The position numbers and the translations under genes are program-made. Below are positions 8,223-17,990 of a stretch of DNA of 64,000 nt, in pieces. The DNA lies in NCBI GenBank assembly GCA_002256205.1, contig NKIW01000003.1:372001-436000 (forward strand), in the 5' to 3' direction. Positions within the stretch are counted from its first letter, which is position 1, and each line of letters opens with the position of its first letter. The notes beneath the pieces are model-generated. The model searched no databases. It was not told the DNA's origin and saw only the letters and a list, made by a program, of their open reading frames with translations. The stretch is from Rhizobiales bacterium PAR1 (lineage in GTDB: Bacteria > Pseudomonadota > Alphaproteobacteria > Rhizobiales > Beijerinckiaceae).

Positions 8223-11200
8223 TTACGAGCACCCCGTCGTCGAGCCGCAGGTGTCGCACTTCAGGCAGGTGCCGTTGCGCACGAGCGTGAAGTTCATGCA
8301 CTCTGGGCAGGCCTCGCCGACATAGCCCTTCATCTTGGCGATGGAGCGCTTGGTGGCGATATCGTCGGTGCGCGCCGCCGGAGCCGCCGCCGCCGGGGCG
8401 ACAAAGCCGAGCGTTTCGATGGCTTCCGCGACCGATTGCTCCTGCTTCAGCGCCGTCGCACCCGCCATGGCATAAACCGTGGTCGTGCTGGTCGCGGTGG
8501 TGGTGACGGCGCTGCCGCCGCCCTCGACCACGCCGAGGAAGTTGGTCGCCTTGCCGCGCACGAGACCCTTCGATACCACCCGCGCCTGCGGCGTGCCGCC
8601 GGAGGGCAGGCCCTCGGCATTGTCGCCGCGCCCGAGCGTGGTCGCGCCGAGATCGTCCATGGTGACATGGGCGAGATCGTCACGGCCGGCATAGGAGATC
8701 GCGAGTTCGCGGAACACGTAATCGAGGATCGAGGTTGCCGATTTGATCGCGTCGTTGCCCTGCACGAAGCCCGCCGGTTCAAAGCGGGTGAAGGTGAAGG
8801 CATCGACGTATTCTTCCAGCGGCACGCCGTATTGCAGGCCGAGCGAGATCGCGATGGCGAAGTTGTTCATCATCGCACGGAAGGCGGCGCCCTCCTTGTG
8901 CATATCGATGAAGATTTCGCCGAGGCGGCCATCCTCGTATTCGCCGGTGCGCAGATAGACCTTGTGCCCGCCGACGATCGCCTTCTGGGTATAGCCCTTG
9001 CGGCGGCCCGGCAGCTTCTCGCGCTCGCGCACCTTCTCGATGCGCTCGATGACGCGCTCGACGATCTTCTCCGAGATCTGCGCCACGCGCGCCGCATTCG
9101 GCATCGCGACCAGCGCTTCCACGGCCTCGTCAGCCTCTTCCGCCTCGTCCTCGATCAGCGCCGAGTTGAGCGGCTGCGAAAGCTTGGAGCCATCGCGGTA
9201 GAGGGCGTTGGCCTTAAGCGCGAGCTTCCACGACAGCAGATAAGCGTTCTTGCAGTCGTCAACGGTCGCCTCATTCGGCATGTTGATCGTCTTGGAGATC
9301 GCCCCCGAGATGAACGGCTGTGCCGCCGCCATCATGTGGATGTGGCTCTCGACCGAGAGATAGCGCTTGCCGAGGCGACCGCAGGGGTTCGCGCAATCGA
9401 ACACCGAATAGTGCTCGAGCTTGAGGTGCGGGGCGCCCTCCAGCGTCATCGCACCGCAAACATGGATGTTCGCGGCCTCGATGTCCTTCTTCGAGAAGCC
9501 GAGGAAGGGCAGGAGTTCAAAGCTCATGTCGGCGAGTTGTTCGTCGCTGACGCCGAGCGCCTTGAGGGCTTCGTCACCGAAGGTCCAGCGGTTGAAGGCG
9601 AACTTGATGTCAAAGGCCGAGGGCAGTGCCTTCTCGAGCTTTTCGAGCATCTCGTCGGTGAAGCCCTTGGTCTTCAGCGTCGAGTGGTTGATGCCGGGCG
9701 CCTGACGGATCGAGCCATGGCCGACCGCATAGGCTTCCATCTCGCCGATCTGCGCCTCGGTGTAGCCGAGGGTGCGGAGCGCCGGGAGGGCGGCCTGATT
9801 GATGATCTTGAAGTAGCCGCCACCGGCCAGCTTCTTGAACTTCACCAGTGCGAAATCAGGCTCGATGCCAGTGGTGTCGCAATCCATCACGAGACCGATG
9901 GTGCCGGTCGGGGCAATCACCGAGACCTGCGCATTGCGATAGCCATGCTCGGTGCCGAGCGTGAGCGCGGCATCCCACGAGGCAACAGCGTGCTGGACGA
10001 GGTTGGGGATCGGGCAGTTGGCATGGTCGAGCGCGACCGGGTTGACTGCGAGGCCTTCATAGCCCTGCGTCTCGCCGAGCGCGGCACGGCGGTGGTTGCG
10101 GATGACGCGGAGCATGTGGCTCGCGTTCTTCTTGTAGCCGGGGAAGGCACCGACTTCGGACGCGATTTCCGCCGAGGTCTTGTAGGAAATGCCGGTCATC
10201 AGCGCGGTGAGCGCGCCGCAGAGCGCACGGCCCTTATCCGAGTCATACGAGAGCCCCATAGTCATCAGCAGCCCGCCGATATTGGCATAGCCGAGACCGA
10301 GGGTGCGGAACTCGTAAGACAGTTCGGCGATTTCCTTCGACGGGAACTGCGCCATCAGCACCGAGATTTCGAGCACCAGCGTCCAGAGGCGGATGGTGTG
10401 CTCATAGGCTTTGATGTCGAAAACGCGGGCGTCCGCATCATAGTATTGCAGCAGGTTCATCGACGCGAGATTGCAAGCGGTATCGTCGAGGAACATGTAC
10501 TCCGAGCACGGATTGGACGCGTTGATCCGGCCCGACGCGGGGCAGGTGTGCCAATCGTTCATCGTGGTGTTGAAGTGTAGCCCCGGATCAGCGGAAGCCC
10601 AGGCGGCGTAACCGATCTTTTCCCAAAGGTCGCGAGCCTCAAGGGTTTTCACGACCTTGCCGTCCTTGCGCGCCGTAAGGTTCCACTTGCCATCGGCTTC
10701 AACCGCGCGGAGGAACTCATCGTTCAGCGAGACCGAGTTATTGGAATTCTGGCCGGCGACGGTGAGATAGGCTTCCGAATCCCAATCGGTGTCGTAGATC
10801 GGGAAATCGAGGTCCTTGTAGCCCTGCTTCGCGAACTGGATGACGCGCTTGATGTAGTTGTCCGGCACCATCAACTTGCGCGCGGCCTTGATCTCGCGCT
10901 TGAGAACCGGGTTCTGCTCCGGATCGAAGCAAGCGTCGCCCGAGCCCTCGCAGTTGAGGCAGGCGCGCATGATCGCCTTGAGAGCCTTGGCGTTGATCTT
11001 GGAGCCTGTGACGAGAGCGGCAACCTTCTGCTCCTCCTTCACCTTCCAGTCGATATAGGCCTCGATATCCGGGTGATCGGCGTTGACGACGACCATCTTC
11101 GCCGCGCGGCGCGTGGTGCCGCCGGACTTGATGGCGCCCGCCGCGCGATCGCCGATCTTGAGGAAGCTCATGAGGCCCGAGGAGCGGCCACCGCCTGAGA

Positions 11201-11933
11201 GGCGCTCGCCTTCACCGCGCAGGGCAGAGAAGTTCGAGCCGGTGCCCGAGCCGTATTTGAACAGGCGCGCTTCGCGGACCCAGAGGTCCATGATGCCGCC
11301 TTCGTTGACGAGATCGTCCTGCACACCCTGAATGAAGCAGGCATGCGGCTGCGGATGCTCGTAGGAAGACTTTGAGCGCGTCAGCTTGCCGGTCTTGTGG
11401 TCGACATAATAGTGGCCCTGACCCGGCCCATCGATGCCGTAAGCCCAATGCAAGCCGGTGTTGAACCACTGCGGCGAATTCGGTGCGCAACGCTGGGTGG
11501 TCAGCATGTAGCACATTTCGTCATAGAAGGTCTGGGCGTCGGCCTCGGCGGTGAAATACCCGCCTTTCCAGCCCCAGTAGGTCCAGCAGCCGGCGAGACG
11601 ATGCGCGACTTCCTTCATCGAGGTCTCAGAGCCGTAGCGCTCCTTCTCGGGCAGGGTGGCAAGGGCAGCCTCATCTGGCGTCGAACGCCACAGGAACGAG
11701 GGAACATCGTTCTCCTCAACCTTCTTGAGGCGCGCGGGAACGCCGGCCTTGCGGAAATACTTCTGGGCCAGAACGTCAGCCGCGACCTGGCTCCAGCTCG
11801 CGGGGACTTCGAGCGCTTCGAGGCGGAACACCACCGAACCGTCGGGATTCTTGATCTCCGACTTGGTGGTGTGGAAAGCGAGACCCTCGTAGGGGGACTT
11901 GCCCGCCGCAGTGAAGTGCCGTTCGAATTTCAT
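8223..11933 (-). CDS. nrdJ: Vitamin B12-dependent (class II) ribonucleoside-diphosphate reductase
   Basis: This 1236-residue enzyme reduces ribonucleotides to deoxyribonucleotides using adenosylcobalamin to form the thiyl radical, so it needs no oxygen. Visible elements: the long N-terminal part starting [17 protein letters not shown], the [20 protein letters not shown] active-site region with the N-C-E residues, the second catalytic-barrel region ISPTG-like [16 protein letters not shown], and a C-terminal Cys-rich tail ([26 protein letters not shown]) thought to relay electrons. Length is typical of the long alphaproteobacterial NrdJ. ATG 11933 has AGGGGAC upstream; the open frame to 12002 is unsupported. 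It is a single-gene unit with a long leader holding NrdR-like boxes. Confidence 0.96.
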   Translation of the reverse strand: MKFERHFTAAGKSPYEGLAFHTTKSEIKNPDGSVVFRLEALEVPASWSQVAADVLAQKYFRKAGVPARLKKVEENDVPSFLWRSTPDEAALATLPEKERYGSETSMKEVAHRLAGCWTYWGWKGGYFTAEADAQTFYDEMCYMLTTQRCAPNSPQWFNTGLHWAYGIDGPGQGHYYVDHKTGKLTRSKSSYEHPQPHACFIQGVQDDLVNEGGIMDLWVREARLFKYGSGTGSNFSALRGEGERLSGGGRSSGLMSFLKIGDRAAGAIKSGGTTRRAAKMVVVNADHPDIEAYIDWKVKEEQKVAALVTGSKINAKALKAIMRACLNCEGSGDACFDPEQNPVLKREIKAARKLMVPDNYIKRVIQFAKQGYKDLDFPIYDTDWDSEAYLTVAGQNSNNSVSLNDEFLRAVEADGKWNLTARKDGKVVKTLEARDLWEKIGYAAWASADPGLHFNTTMNDWHTCPASGRINASNPCSEYMFLDDTACNLASMNLLQYYDADARVFDIKAYEHTIRLWTLVLEISVLMAQFPSKEIAELSYEFRTLGLGYANIGGLLMTMGLSYDSDKGRALCGALTALMTGISYKTSAEIASEVGAFPGYKKNASHMLRVIRNHRRAALGETQGYEGLAVNPVALDHANCPIPNLVQHAVASWDAALTLGTEHGYRNAQVSVIAPTGTIGLVMDCDTTGIEPDFALVKFKKLAGGGYFKIINQAALPALRTLGYTEAQIGEMEAYAVGHGSIRQAPGINHSTLKTKGFTDEMLEKLEKALPSAFDIKFAFNRWTFGDEALKALGVSDEQLADMSFELLPFLGFSKKDIEAANIHVCGAMTLEGAPHLKLEHYSVFDCANPCGRLGKRYLSVESHIHMMAAAQPFISGAISKTINMPNEATVDDCKNAYLLSWKLALKANALYRDGSKLSQPLNSALIEDEAEEADEAVEALVAMPNAARVAQISEKIVERVIERIEKVREREKLPGRRKGYTQKAIVGGHKVYLRTGEYEDGRLGEIFIDMHKEGAAFRAMMNNFAIAISLGLQYGVPLEEYVDAFTFTRFEPAGFVQGNDAIKSATSILDYVFRELAISYAGRDDLAHVTMDDLGATTLGRGDNAEGLPSGGTPQARVVSKGLVRGKATNFLGVVEGGGSAVTTTATSTTTVYAMAGATALKQEQSVAEAIETLGFVAPAAAAPAARTDDIATKRSIAKMKGYVGEACPECMNFTLVRNGTCLKCDTCGSTTGCS

Positions 11934-12086
11934 CGTCTGTCCCCTTTGATCGCGCGCGAAGCCCGCGTCGCGAAATGATGTCGAAAGCGGCGTCTTCCCC
12001 AAATCAGGGAAGACGAATCCTCATCGAGCCGTTGCACACGGCCCCCGCAAACTGTTTAAAACGCCAAAAGCCCCCGAAACGCGTGA

Positions 12087-12096
12087 TACAAGATGT
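12087..12096 (-). promoter_or_regulatory. Single NrdR-like box in the nrdJ leader
   Basis: ACATCTTGTA on the minus strand, about 155 bases upstream of the nrdJ start, resembles the core of NrdR boxes. It has no clear partner one spacing away, so it may be chance. Confidence 0.3.
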
Positions 12097-12249
12097 TGCG
12101 GTTGTTCTGGCACCTCGGTAGCGCCAGCCAGCACCCACCAAAAAACCTGTGTCCGCCTTCTGCGAAGCACCCCAACAGGCCAAGCCCAGCGGTGCGCTCC
12201 CCCGATCACGCAAGAAGGCCAAGCTAGGCCAGAGGTTTTAGCCTCGTCA

Positions 12250-12291
12250 ACATCTAGTTAGCCTCGGATAAGGTTGTCCCTATATCTGGTA
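12250..12291 (+). promoter_or_regulatory. Candidate tandem NrdR boxes upstream of nrdJ
   Basis: Two related decamers, ACATCTAGTT (12250-12259) and ATATCTGGTA (12282-12291), start 32 bp apart. NrdR, the repressor of ribonucleotide reductase genes, typically binds paired AT-rich 16-bp boxes spaced about 31-32 bp. Each site matches the consensus only partly (9-10 of 16). They lie about 320-360 bases upstream of the nrdJ start codon. A further similar sequence (CACTAGATAT) lies near 12455. Confidence 0.4.
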
Positions 12292-12524
12292 ATAAAGTGT
12301 GAATCTTGGGGACAAAGTGGCGATTCTTTGCAATGCCCTGATGTCCTTCGGTTTTTTGCCTATCGGCGCTATCCGCGCCTTGCGATGAGGAAAAATCAAG
12401 GGGGTTTCTTTGCCATTTTGCATTCATCCCCGTTGTCCACCGGGCACATCGCAGCCACTAGATATGGGGGGTGACGGCGTCGAAAACGCTTGCATTGCAA
12501 TTTGAGGGCGATGCACCAAAGCGA

Positions 12525-12582
12525 GGACTCATCCACGCGTGTAGGAATGAGCCCTGCGACTCAGGCGGACGCGCTGAGTCGC
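12525..12582 (+). other. Two consecutive hairpins, possible structured leader RNA
   Basis: GGACTCATCC (12525-12534) can pair with GGAATGAGCC (12544-12553) with small bulges. Immediately after it, GCGACTCAG (12556-12564) pairs perfectly over 9 bp with CTGAGTCGC (12574-12582). There is no T-run, so they are not simple terminators. They lie about 200 bases upstream of the NDUFA12 gene and could belong to its leader or to a small RNA. Confidence 0.3.
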
Positions 12583-12788
12583 GATGTGACGTCCGAGCAA
12601 CGGAAGCTCCGTTCGCCCCTCATGCTAAAGAACAGGCGGCGAGGTGCGTGGACGGCCTGTAAAGGCCGCTCGTCGGGCTGGACCTTGGCCTCCAAATTTG
12701 CGAGAAGCGCTGAAATCACCCGCGCGCGGAATCGCGTGCGGGAACGCGGGCGCTCCCGCCCGGACCGTTTTTGAGGAAAGCGACAGCG

Positions 12789-13190
12789 ATGAAGGCGTTC
12801 CTGCTGCAGATTTTTACCTGGTGGAACGGGCAGACCGTGGGCACCCGCTTCTTCACCTGGCGCAAGGGCGAGCGCGTTGGCGCTGACCAGTTCGGCAATA
12901 CCTATTATCGCTCACGTGGCGGTGCCGTCGATCCGACGCTGGGCCATGAGCGTCGCTGGGTGATCTACAAGGGTGAGGCTGATGCTTCGATGATCCCACC
13001 CGGCTGGCATGGCTGGATGCATCACCGCACCAACGTCGCGCCGCCGCAGGAAACCTATACCCCGCGCGATTGGGAACTGGCGCACGAGGGCAATCAGACC
13101 GGTTCGGTCAATGCCTATCGCCCCGATGGTTCGATTCTCGCCGGCCAGCAGGCAACGGGCAAAGGCGACTATCAGGCCTGGACGCCGTAA
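12789..13190 (+). CDS. NDUFA12-family NADH:ubiquinone oxidoreductase accessory subunit
   Basis: A 133-residue homologue of the mitochondrial 17.2-kDa complex I subunit NDUFA12, found almost only in alphaproteobacteria, where it sits in or helps assemble the peripheral arm of complex I. Family landmarks: IFTWWNGQTVGTRFFTW at the start, VGADQFGNTYYRS, ERRWVIYKGEADASMIPPGW and the closing YTPRDWELAHEGNQTG. The start at 12789 gives the standard N-terminus. A strong intrinsic terminator follows. Confidence 0.92.
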   Translation: MKAFLLQIFTWWNGQTVGTRFFTWRKGERVGADQFGNTYYRSRGGAVDPTLGHERRWVIYKGEADASMIPPGWHGWMHHRTNVAPPQETYTPRDWELAHEGNQTGSVNAYRPDGSILAGQQATGKGDYQAWTP

Positions 13191-13229
13191 GCCTTCAGGG
13201 CGTTGAACGCGTCCCTATGATGACAATCG

Positions 13230-13254
13230 GGGCCGGAACACCGGCCCTTTTTTT
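13230..13254 (+). terminator. Intrinsic terminator after the NDUFA12 gene
   Basis: GGGCCGG (13230-13236) and CCGGCCC (13241-13247) form a perfect 7-bp stem with a 4-nt loop, followed by seven T residues. Confidence 0.92.
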
Positions 13255-13346
13255 GGCGTGATTCGCGTGTTAGTGCGATCCGTCCCGGTGATTTCGTCCG
13301 GCGATGCGGAAATGGCGTCGCAGGACGCTTCGATGAACGGTTGAGC

Positions 13347-14057
13347 ATGCGCCTTTCGATTTTTTCCCGCTCGATTTTTCCGGGCATGGCCCGACTGGCG
13401 GTCGCTGGCGTTCTGACCGCCGGCTTTGCCATGAGTCCCGCGCTGGCCGACAAGATCAAGAACCCGACGGCGGTTTTCGCCGGTCTCGACAAGATCACCG
13501 GTCGCATCATCGCTTTTGAGGCGGCTGTGGATGAAACGGTGCAGTTCGGCTCGCTCCAGCTCACCGCGCGCATCTGCTATTCGCGCCCCGAGTACGAGAA
13601 CCCGCAGACCACGGTGTTCCTCGAGGTTGAGGAAGTCGCCTCGGACAATCAGTTCAAGAAGCTGTTCAACGGCTGGATGTTCGCTTCCAGTCCCGGCCTG
13701 AATGCGATTGAGCATCCGGTGTATGACGTCTGGCTGACAGAGTGCAAAGGCGGCAAGGATATCATCAAGACCCCGCCCGAGCAGGACGATCAGGACGATA
13801 TCCCGGCGCCGCTCTCGGCGGATGCCAAGAAGGGCGCCAAGCCGGTCGAGCCGCTCAAGCGTGGCAATGCCGCGACCAACGCGCCACTCCGCCTGCCGGA
13901 TGCAACGGCGGCGGGCAACGTACCGGGTGGGCCTTTGCCGCCGGGGGCTGTTGCGCCGCGCGCTCAGCCGCGCCAGAGCTTCTTCCCGACGACGAGCGGG
14001 GGTGGTGGTGGTCGTGGCGGTGCCGCCTATGATCCAGCGGGCAATTCGAGCCGTTAA
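13347..14057 (+). CDS. DUF2155 secreted protein
   Basis: A 236-residue exported protein; the signal peptide runs to about MSPALA|DKIKN. The DUF2155 domain is clear: FAGLDKITGRIIAFEAAVDE, QFGSLQLTARICYSRPEYE, FLEVEEV, NGWMFASSPGLNAIEHPVYD and VWLTECK. The C-terminal third is low-complexity, rich in Pro, Gly and Ala. The family is typical of alphaproteobacteria and usually adjoins the NDUFA12 gene and aat, as here. Its function is not known; the extracytoplasmic location is inferred. ATG 13347 is preferred over the in-frame TTG at 13341. Confidence 0.85.
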   Translation: MRLSIFSRSIFPGMARLAVAGVLTAGFAMSPALADKIKNPTAVFAGLDKITGRIIAFEAAVDETVQFGSLQLTARICYSRPEYENPQTTVFLEVEEVASDNQFKKLFNGWMFASSPGLNAIEHPVYDVWLTECKGGKDIIKTPPEQDDQDDIPAPLSADAKKGAKPVEPLKRGNAATNAPLRLPDATAAGNVPGGPLPPGAVAPRAQPRQSFFPTTSGGGGGRGGAAYDPAGNSSR

Positions 14058-14077
14058 GGAAGAGTGAGGCGGGAAGC

Positions 14078-14764
14078 CTAGGCTTCCTCGCTGCGCATCG
14101 GCCCTTCGACGAGCGTGATGATCGCCGCGCCATCCGGCGGGGCATCTTCCGGCCAGCTGTGGAACTCGGCCTCTCGTTCCAGCGCCAGCTCAAGCTGTTT
14201 GCGATAGAGCCGCCGTGGCACCTCGATCGCGCCGAATTGCTTGAGATGATCGGTCACGAACTGCGTATCGAGCAGCGTGAATCCGCCCGCCTTCAGGCGC
14301 GCGACGAGATGCACCAGCGCAAGCTTCGAGCAATCGCGTTCGCGGTGGAACATGCTTTCGCCGAAAAATGCCGAACCCAGCGCGATCCCATAAAGGCCAC
14401 CGACGAGGGCATCACCGTCATAGACCTCGATGGTGTGGCAAAACCCTTGATCGAAGAGCGCGCCATAGAGCCGGCGGATATGAGCGTTGATCCAGGTATC
14501 GCCGCCCTCGGATTTGCGCGGCGCGGCGCAGGCGGCGATCACGGCGGGAAAATCATGATCCGCGACGACCCGGTAGCGCTCCAGCTTCACAAGGCGCGCG
14601 AGCTTTCCCGAGACATGAAACCCGTCGAGCGGAATGATGCCCCTGAGTTTCGGCTCGATCCAGTGCAGGGTTGGATCATCAGCGCTTTCCGCCATCGGAA
14701 AGATGCCGGCAGCGTAGGCACGCAGCAGGATTTCCGGTGTGACAGGAAAATCAGCGTCGGACAT
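14078..14764 (-). CDS. aat: Leucyl/phenylalanyl-tRNA--protein transferase
   Basis: Aat adds Leu or Phe from charged tRNA to the N-terminal Arg or Lys of proteins, marking them for ClpS/ClpAP degradation (N-end rule). The 228-residue protein shows the family signature: [39 protein letters not shown], and the hallmark [20 protein letters not shown] followed by [20 protein letters not shown] 14764 gives the usual N-terminus. It lies downstream of accC, separated by an intrinsic terminator, and converges on the DUF2155 gene. Confidence 0.95.
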   Translation of the reverse strand: MSDADFPVTPEILLRAYAAGIFPMAESADDPTLHWIEPKLRGIIPLDGFHVSGKLARLVKLERYRVVADHDFPAVIAACAAPRKSEGGDTWINAHIRRLYGALFDQGFCHTIEVYDGDALVGGLYGIALGSAFFGESMFHRERDCSKLALVHLVARLKAGGFTLLDTQFVTDHLKQFGAIEVPRRLYRKQLELALEREAEFHSWPEDAPPDGAAIITLVEGPMRSEEA

Positions 14765-14788
14765 GCGACTTCCGCTCCGGCAGCGATG

Positions 14789-14812
14789 AAAACGGCGTCC
14801 CGCAGGACGCCG
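14789..14812 (-). terminator. Intrinsic terminator after accC
   Basis: On the minus strand CGGCGTCC (14812-14805) and GGACGCCG (14800-14793) form a perfect 8-bp stem with a 4-nt loop, followed by TTTT. It is about 20 bases past the accC stop. Confidence 0.85.
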
Positions 14813-14833
14813 CAGCAAGCCCGTTGTGCGCTT

Positions 14834-16192
14834 CTAGCTCAAATCGCCCATGCCGCCATCCTTGAGGAATTTCTCAAGCCAATGGATGTCGTACAGGCCG
14901 TTCTGGATGTCCTGATTGCGCACCAGCGTGCGGAACAGCGGCAGCGTGGTTTCGATACCATCGACGACGAACTCGTCGAGCGCGCGCCGGAGGCGCATCA
15001 GGCATTCGTTGCGGGTGCGGCCATGCACGATGAGCTTGGCCACAAGCGAATCGTAATGCGGCGGGATGCGGTAGCCCTGATACACGGCTGAATCGACCCG
15101 CACGCCCAGCCCACCCGGCGGATGGAAATAGGTCACCAGTCCCGGCGAGGGCCGGAAGGTCGCGGGATGCTCGGCGTTGACGCGGCATTCGATGGCGTGA
15201 CCATTGACCTTGATATCGCTCTGCGACACCGAAAGCGGCGAGCCCGCCGCAACCTTGATCTGTTCGTTGACGAGATCAATCCCGGTGATCATCTCCGTTA
15301 CGGGATGCTCGACCTGAATACGCGTGTTCATTTCGATGAAATAGAACTCGCCGTTCTCGTAGAGGAACTCGATCGTCCCGGCGCCGAGGTACTTCAGCTC
15401 GCTCATCGCATTGGCGACAATGGAGCCGATCTTCTCGCGCTGCTCGGCGTTGAGCGCGGGCGAGGGGCCTTCTTCCCAGACCTTCTGATGCCGGCGCTGG
15501 AGCGAGCAATCGCGCTCCGCGAGGTGGATCGCGCCACCCTTGCCGTCACCGAGGATCTGAAGCTCGATATGGCGCGGCTTTTCGAGATACTTCTCGATGT
15601 AGACGGCATCGTCACCGAAGGCGGCCTTCGCCTCGGTGCGCGCGGCGGAAAGCGCATAGGAGAGTTCATCCTCCGAGCGCGCGACCTTCATGCCGCGCCC
15701 GCCACCGCCGGCGGCGGCCTTGATGATGACCGGGAAGCCGATCTTCATCGCGACTTTTTTCGCCTCGTCATCCTCGGTGATGCCACCATCCGAACCCGGA
15801 ACAACAGGAATGCCGAGGCGCACGGCGGTGCGCTTGGCCTCGATCTTGTCGCCCATGGTGCGGATGTGTTCGGACTTCGGACCGATGAAGCCGATCTTGT
15901 GCTGCTCCAGCACTTCGGCGAAGCGGGCATTCTCGGAAAGGAAGCCATAGCCGGGGTGAACCGCATCCGCGCCGGTGATCTCGCAAGCCGCAATCAGCGC
16001 GGGAATGTTGAGATAGCTGTCGCGCGGGGAGGGAGGCCCGATGCAAACGCTCTCGTCGGCCAGCTTGACGTGCATGGCGTCGGCATCGGCGGTGGAATGC
16101 ACCGCAACCGTTGCAATGCCCAACTCTTTGCACGCGCGGAGGATGCGAAGGGCGATCTCGCCCCGGTTGGCGATCAGAACCTTGTCGAACAT
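14834..16192 (-). CDS. accC: Acetyl-CoA carboxylase, biotin carboxylase subunit
   Basis: AccC carboxylates biotin on AccB with ATP and bicarbonate, the first half-reaction of fatty-acid synthesis. The 452-residue protein carries all domains: N-terminal [20 protein letters not shown], the ATP-grasp Gly-rich loop ([13 protein letters not shown]), the [17 protein letters not shown] block, [20 protein letters not shown] with the catalytic residues, and the C-terminal biotin-carboxylase domain ([11 protein letters not shown]). The start at 16192 yields the normal N-terminus; the 34 codons upstream are not supported. It lies 125 bases after accB, the usual order. Confidence 0.97.
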   Translation of the reverse strand: MFDKVLIANRGEIALRILRACKELGIATVAVHSTADADAMHVKLADESVCIGPPSPRDSYLNIPALIAACEITGADAVHPGYGFLSENARFAEVLEQHKIGFIGPKSEHIRTMGDKIEAKRTAVRLGIPVVPGSDGGITEDDEAKKVAMKIGFPVIIKAAAGGGGRGMKVARSEDELSYALSAARTEAKAAFGDDAVYIEKYLEKPRHIELQILGDGKGGAIHLAERDCSLQRRHQKVWEEGPSPALNAEQREKIGSIVANAMSELKYLGAGTIEFLYENGEFYFIEMNTRIQVEHPVTEMITGIDLVNEQIKVAAGSPLSVSQSDIKVNGHAIECRVNAEHPATFRPSPGLVTYFHPPGGLGVRVDSAVYQGYRIPPHYDSLVAKLIVHGRTRNECLMRLRRALDEFVVDGIETTLPLFRTLVRNQDIQNGLYDIHWLEKFLKDGGMGDLS

Positions 16193-16317
16193 GGCTTTTC
16201 GCTTTTTTCCGAACGTGCTCGATGACGTCGCCGTCATCTTGTCCGTTCTATCTTCTTGTTTTGGCGCATTTTCTTGATGCGAACCGGAGTCCACTTCGCT
16301 TGAAAATGCTCTCGGGT

Positions 16318-16809
16318 TTATTCGATCACGACAAGCGGCTCGCCGTATTCGACCGGCTGGCCGTCCTCGACCATGATATGCGTAACGGTGCCGGCGCGCG
16401 GCGCGACGATCTCGTTGAAGGTCTTCATGGCCTCGACGAGCAGGATCTTCTCGCCTGCCTTTACGACAGTGCCGATCTCGATGAAGGCATTGGAGCCCGG
16501 CGAGGGGCGGCGATAGGCGGTGCCGACCATCGGCGAGCGCACGGCTCCGGGATGAGCGCCAAGATCGGCGGGCTTTTCGGCCGCAGCGGCGACAGGCGCA
16601 GCCGCAGGAGCGGGCGCAGCGACCGGAGCCGGGGCGGCGACAGAGTGCATCACCTGCTGCACTGTGACCTGCCGCGCGACACGGATCTTGAGATCCCCCT
16701 TCTCGACCTCGATTTCGGTCAGATCCGTCTCCGAAATCAGTTTGGCAATCTCGCGAACGAGGTCCGGATCGATGGTGAGGTCTTTGGCCATGGGGGTGGG
16801 CGCTTTCAT
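16318..16809 (-). CDS. accB: Acetyl-CoA carboxylase, biotin carboxyl carrier protein
   Basis: AccB carries biotin between the carboxylase and carboxyltransferase of acetyl-CoA carboxylase. In the 163-residue form starting at 16809 the N-terminal domain ([20 protein letters not shown]) is followed by an Ala/Pro linker (about 57-80) and the biotinyl domain. The biotin site is [11 protein letters not shown], with the Lys near residue 129; the usual EAMKM is EAMKT here, a common tolerated variant. GGAA upstream supports 16809; an upstream in-frame ATG (16833) and a downstream one (16791) are alternatives. Confidence 0.95.
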   Translation of the reverse strand: MKAPTPMAKDLTIDPDLVREIAKLISETDLTEIEVEKGDLKIRVARQVTVQQVMHSVAAPAPVAAPAPAAAPVAAAAEKPADLGAHPGAVRSPMVGTAYRRPSPGSNAFIEIGTVVKAGEKILLVEAMKTFNEIVAPRAGTVTHIMVEDGQPVEYGEPLVVIE

Positions 16810-17049
16810 GGTATTTCCGCTCGTCACTTTCATCAGCTTGGCAAAGGTCGTTTTCGTATCCTCAGCCGCCGGTGGTTTCTCTAGGGGAGCGTGCGGTTCT
16901 TTTCTCAAACAGGAGGCGCAAGGCCATAGCGGTTTCCTTGCAGAACCGCAATTCCACTCTGCACCTGCCTTGGAAATCCCTAGCGTTTTTCCACGCCGGA
17001 GGAAACAGGCCCCTGTTGAGAACCTGTTATTCCTCGGCGCTTCAACAGC

Positions 17050-17074
17050 ATAAGGCCTTGGGATACGGCCTTAT
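17050..17074. repeat. Inverted repeat between dsbA-like gene and accB
   Basis: ATAAGGCC (17050-17057) and GGCCTTAT (17067-17074) are perfect inverted arms with a 9-nt loop. No T-run follows on either strand, so a terminator role is uncertain. It is the only structure I see in the gap 16810-17091. Confidence 0.5.
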
Positions 17075-17091
17075 GGCCCGCCGGACGCGCT

Positions 17092-17871
17092 TTAGCATTC
17101 GGCCTTCTTGCACTGCCGCCACGAGGCGATGCGCTTCTGAAGTTCACCATAACCGCGCGCGCCGACGACGAGGTCTTCCGCGACGATGTAGCTCGGCGTG
17201 CCGTTGATGCCGAGCGCATCGGCGAGGAGTTTCGATTCCTCGAGCGCCAGGGGAATGCCGGGCGACGCCATGGCAACCTCGAGCTTCTTGAGGTCGGCTC
17301 CCATGTCCTTGGCGACCCCGAGCGCCAGTTCCTTGCCAATCGAGCCCTTGGCGTTGAGCAAGTTGACGTGGAATTTCAACAGCTTGTCCTTGTCGAACTG
17401 CTCGCGCAGCGCGAGTGCGACGATCGAGGCATCGCGTGAGCCGGGCGCAAGGATCGGGAACTCCTTGAAGATAACGCGGACGTTCTTGTCCGTCTCAATG
17501 ACCTTGACGATATCCGCGAGGCCTTTCTTGCAGAAGCCGCAGTTGAAATCGAAGAACTCGACCAGCGTGACATCACCGTTCGGGTTGCCGACGACGGTGT
17601 GATGCTCTGAGGTATAGAGCGGGCTCTTGGGGTCGGCCGTGATCTTCTTGACGGCGGCGGCTTCGGCTTCCTTCTGCCGACGCTCCAGCTCGACCATCGC
17701 CTCCTGAATGACTTCCGGGTTCTTGAGGAGATAGTCCTTGATGACCGCCTCGATCGCCGCCTTATCCGGTGTCTGCGCGGCGGCAGGCATCAGTGAGGCC
17801 AGCGCGAGGAGCGCGGCAGTCGCGAGGTTTCTGAAAGTATTTTGGCTCCGGAAGGTCGAAGTCAGGTTCAT
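17092..17871 (-). CDS. DsbA/ScsC-like periplasmic thiol-disulfide protein
   Basis: A 259-residue exported thioredoxin-fold protein. The signal peptide ends near LMPAAAQ. Residues about 38-75 are a charged helical segment (IEAVIKDYLLKNPEVIQEAM, ELERRQKEAEAAA) like the oligomerising N-terminus of ScsC/Com1-type proteins. The thioredoxin fold follows with the active site FDFNCGFCKKG (Cys111 and Cys114) and the cis-Pro loop INGTPSYIV near residue 223. It probably oxidises or isomerises disulfides in the periplasm. The next upstream gene on the strand is an M48 protease, 119 bases away. Confidence 0.9.
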   Translation of the reverse strand: MNLTSTFRSQNTFRNLATAALLALASLMPAAAQTPDKAAIEAVIKDYLLKNPEVIQEAMVELERRQKEAEAAAVKKITADPKSPLYTSEHHTVVGNPNGDVTLVEFFDFNCGFCKKGLADIVKVIETDKNVRVIFKEFPILAPGSRDASIVALALREQFDKDKLLKFHVNLLNAKGSIGKELALGVAKDMGADLKKLEVAMASPGIPLALEESKLLADALGINGTPSYIVAEDLVVGARGYGELQKRIASWRQCKKAEC

Positions 17872-17990
17872 GGGGTCGTCCTTTTTCGGTTCGGAGCCAA
17901 GGTTCGGAAACAGCGTCCGAATACTTGGACTCGATCTGTGTGGCGCAGAATAAGGCGCTGGGTTGATGAAAGCGTTATACTGGAGAAGCG

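Larger units (their letters stand above)
11934..12788. other. Long divergent intergenic region between nrdJ and the NDUFA12 gene
   Basis: About 850 bases with no convincing protein gene. It must hold the nrdJ promoter (minus strand) and the NDUFA12 promoter (plus strand). It contains NrdR-like boxes and two consecutive hairpins, listed separately. I searched by eye for the conserved cobalamin-riboswitch GCCACTG box on the nrdJ strand and did not find it. Confidence 0.5.

Noticed and set aside
8436-10580. 714-codon open frame on the plus strand opposite nrdJ
   Set aside because: It lies fully antisense to a textbook NrdJ, and its translation is Arg/Asp/Ala-rich with no domain; it is a shadow of high-GC third codon positions.
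11934-12788. Cobalamin riboswitch before nrdJ
   Set aside because: B12 dependence makes it plausible, but I could not find the conserved GCCACTG box on the nrdJ strand.
15122-16225. Long plus-strand frame opposite accC
   Set aside because: Shadow of accC; no protein-like motifs.
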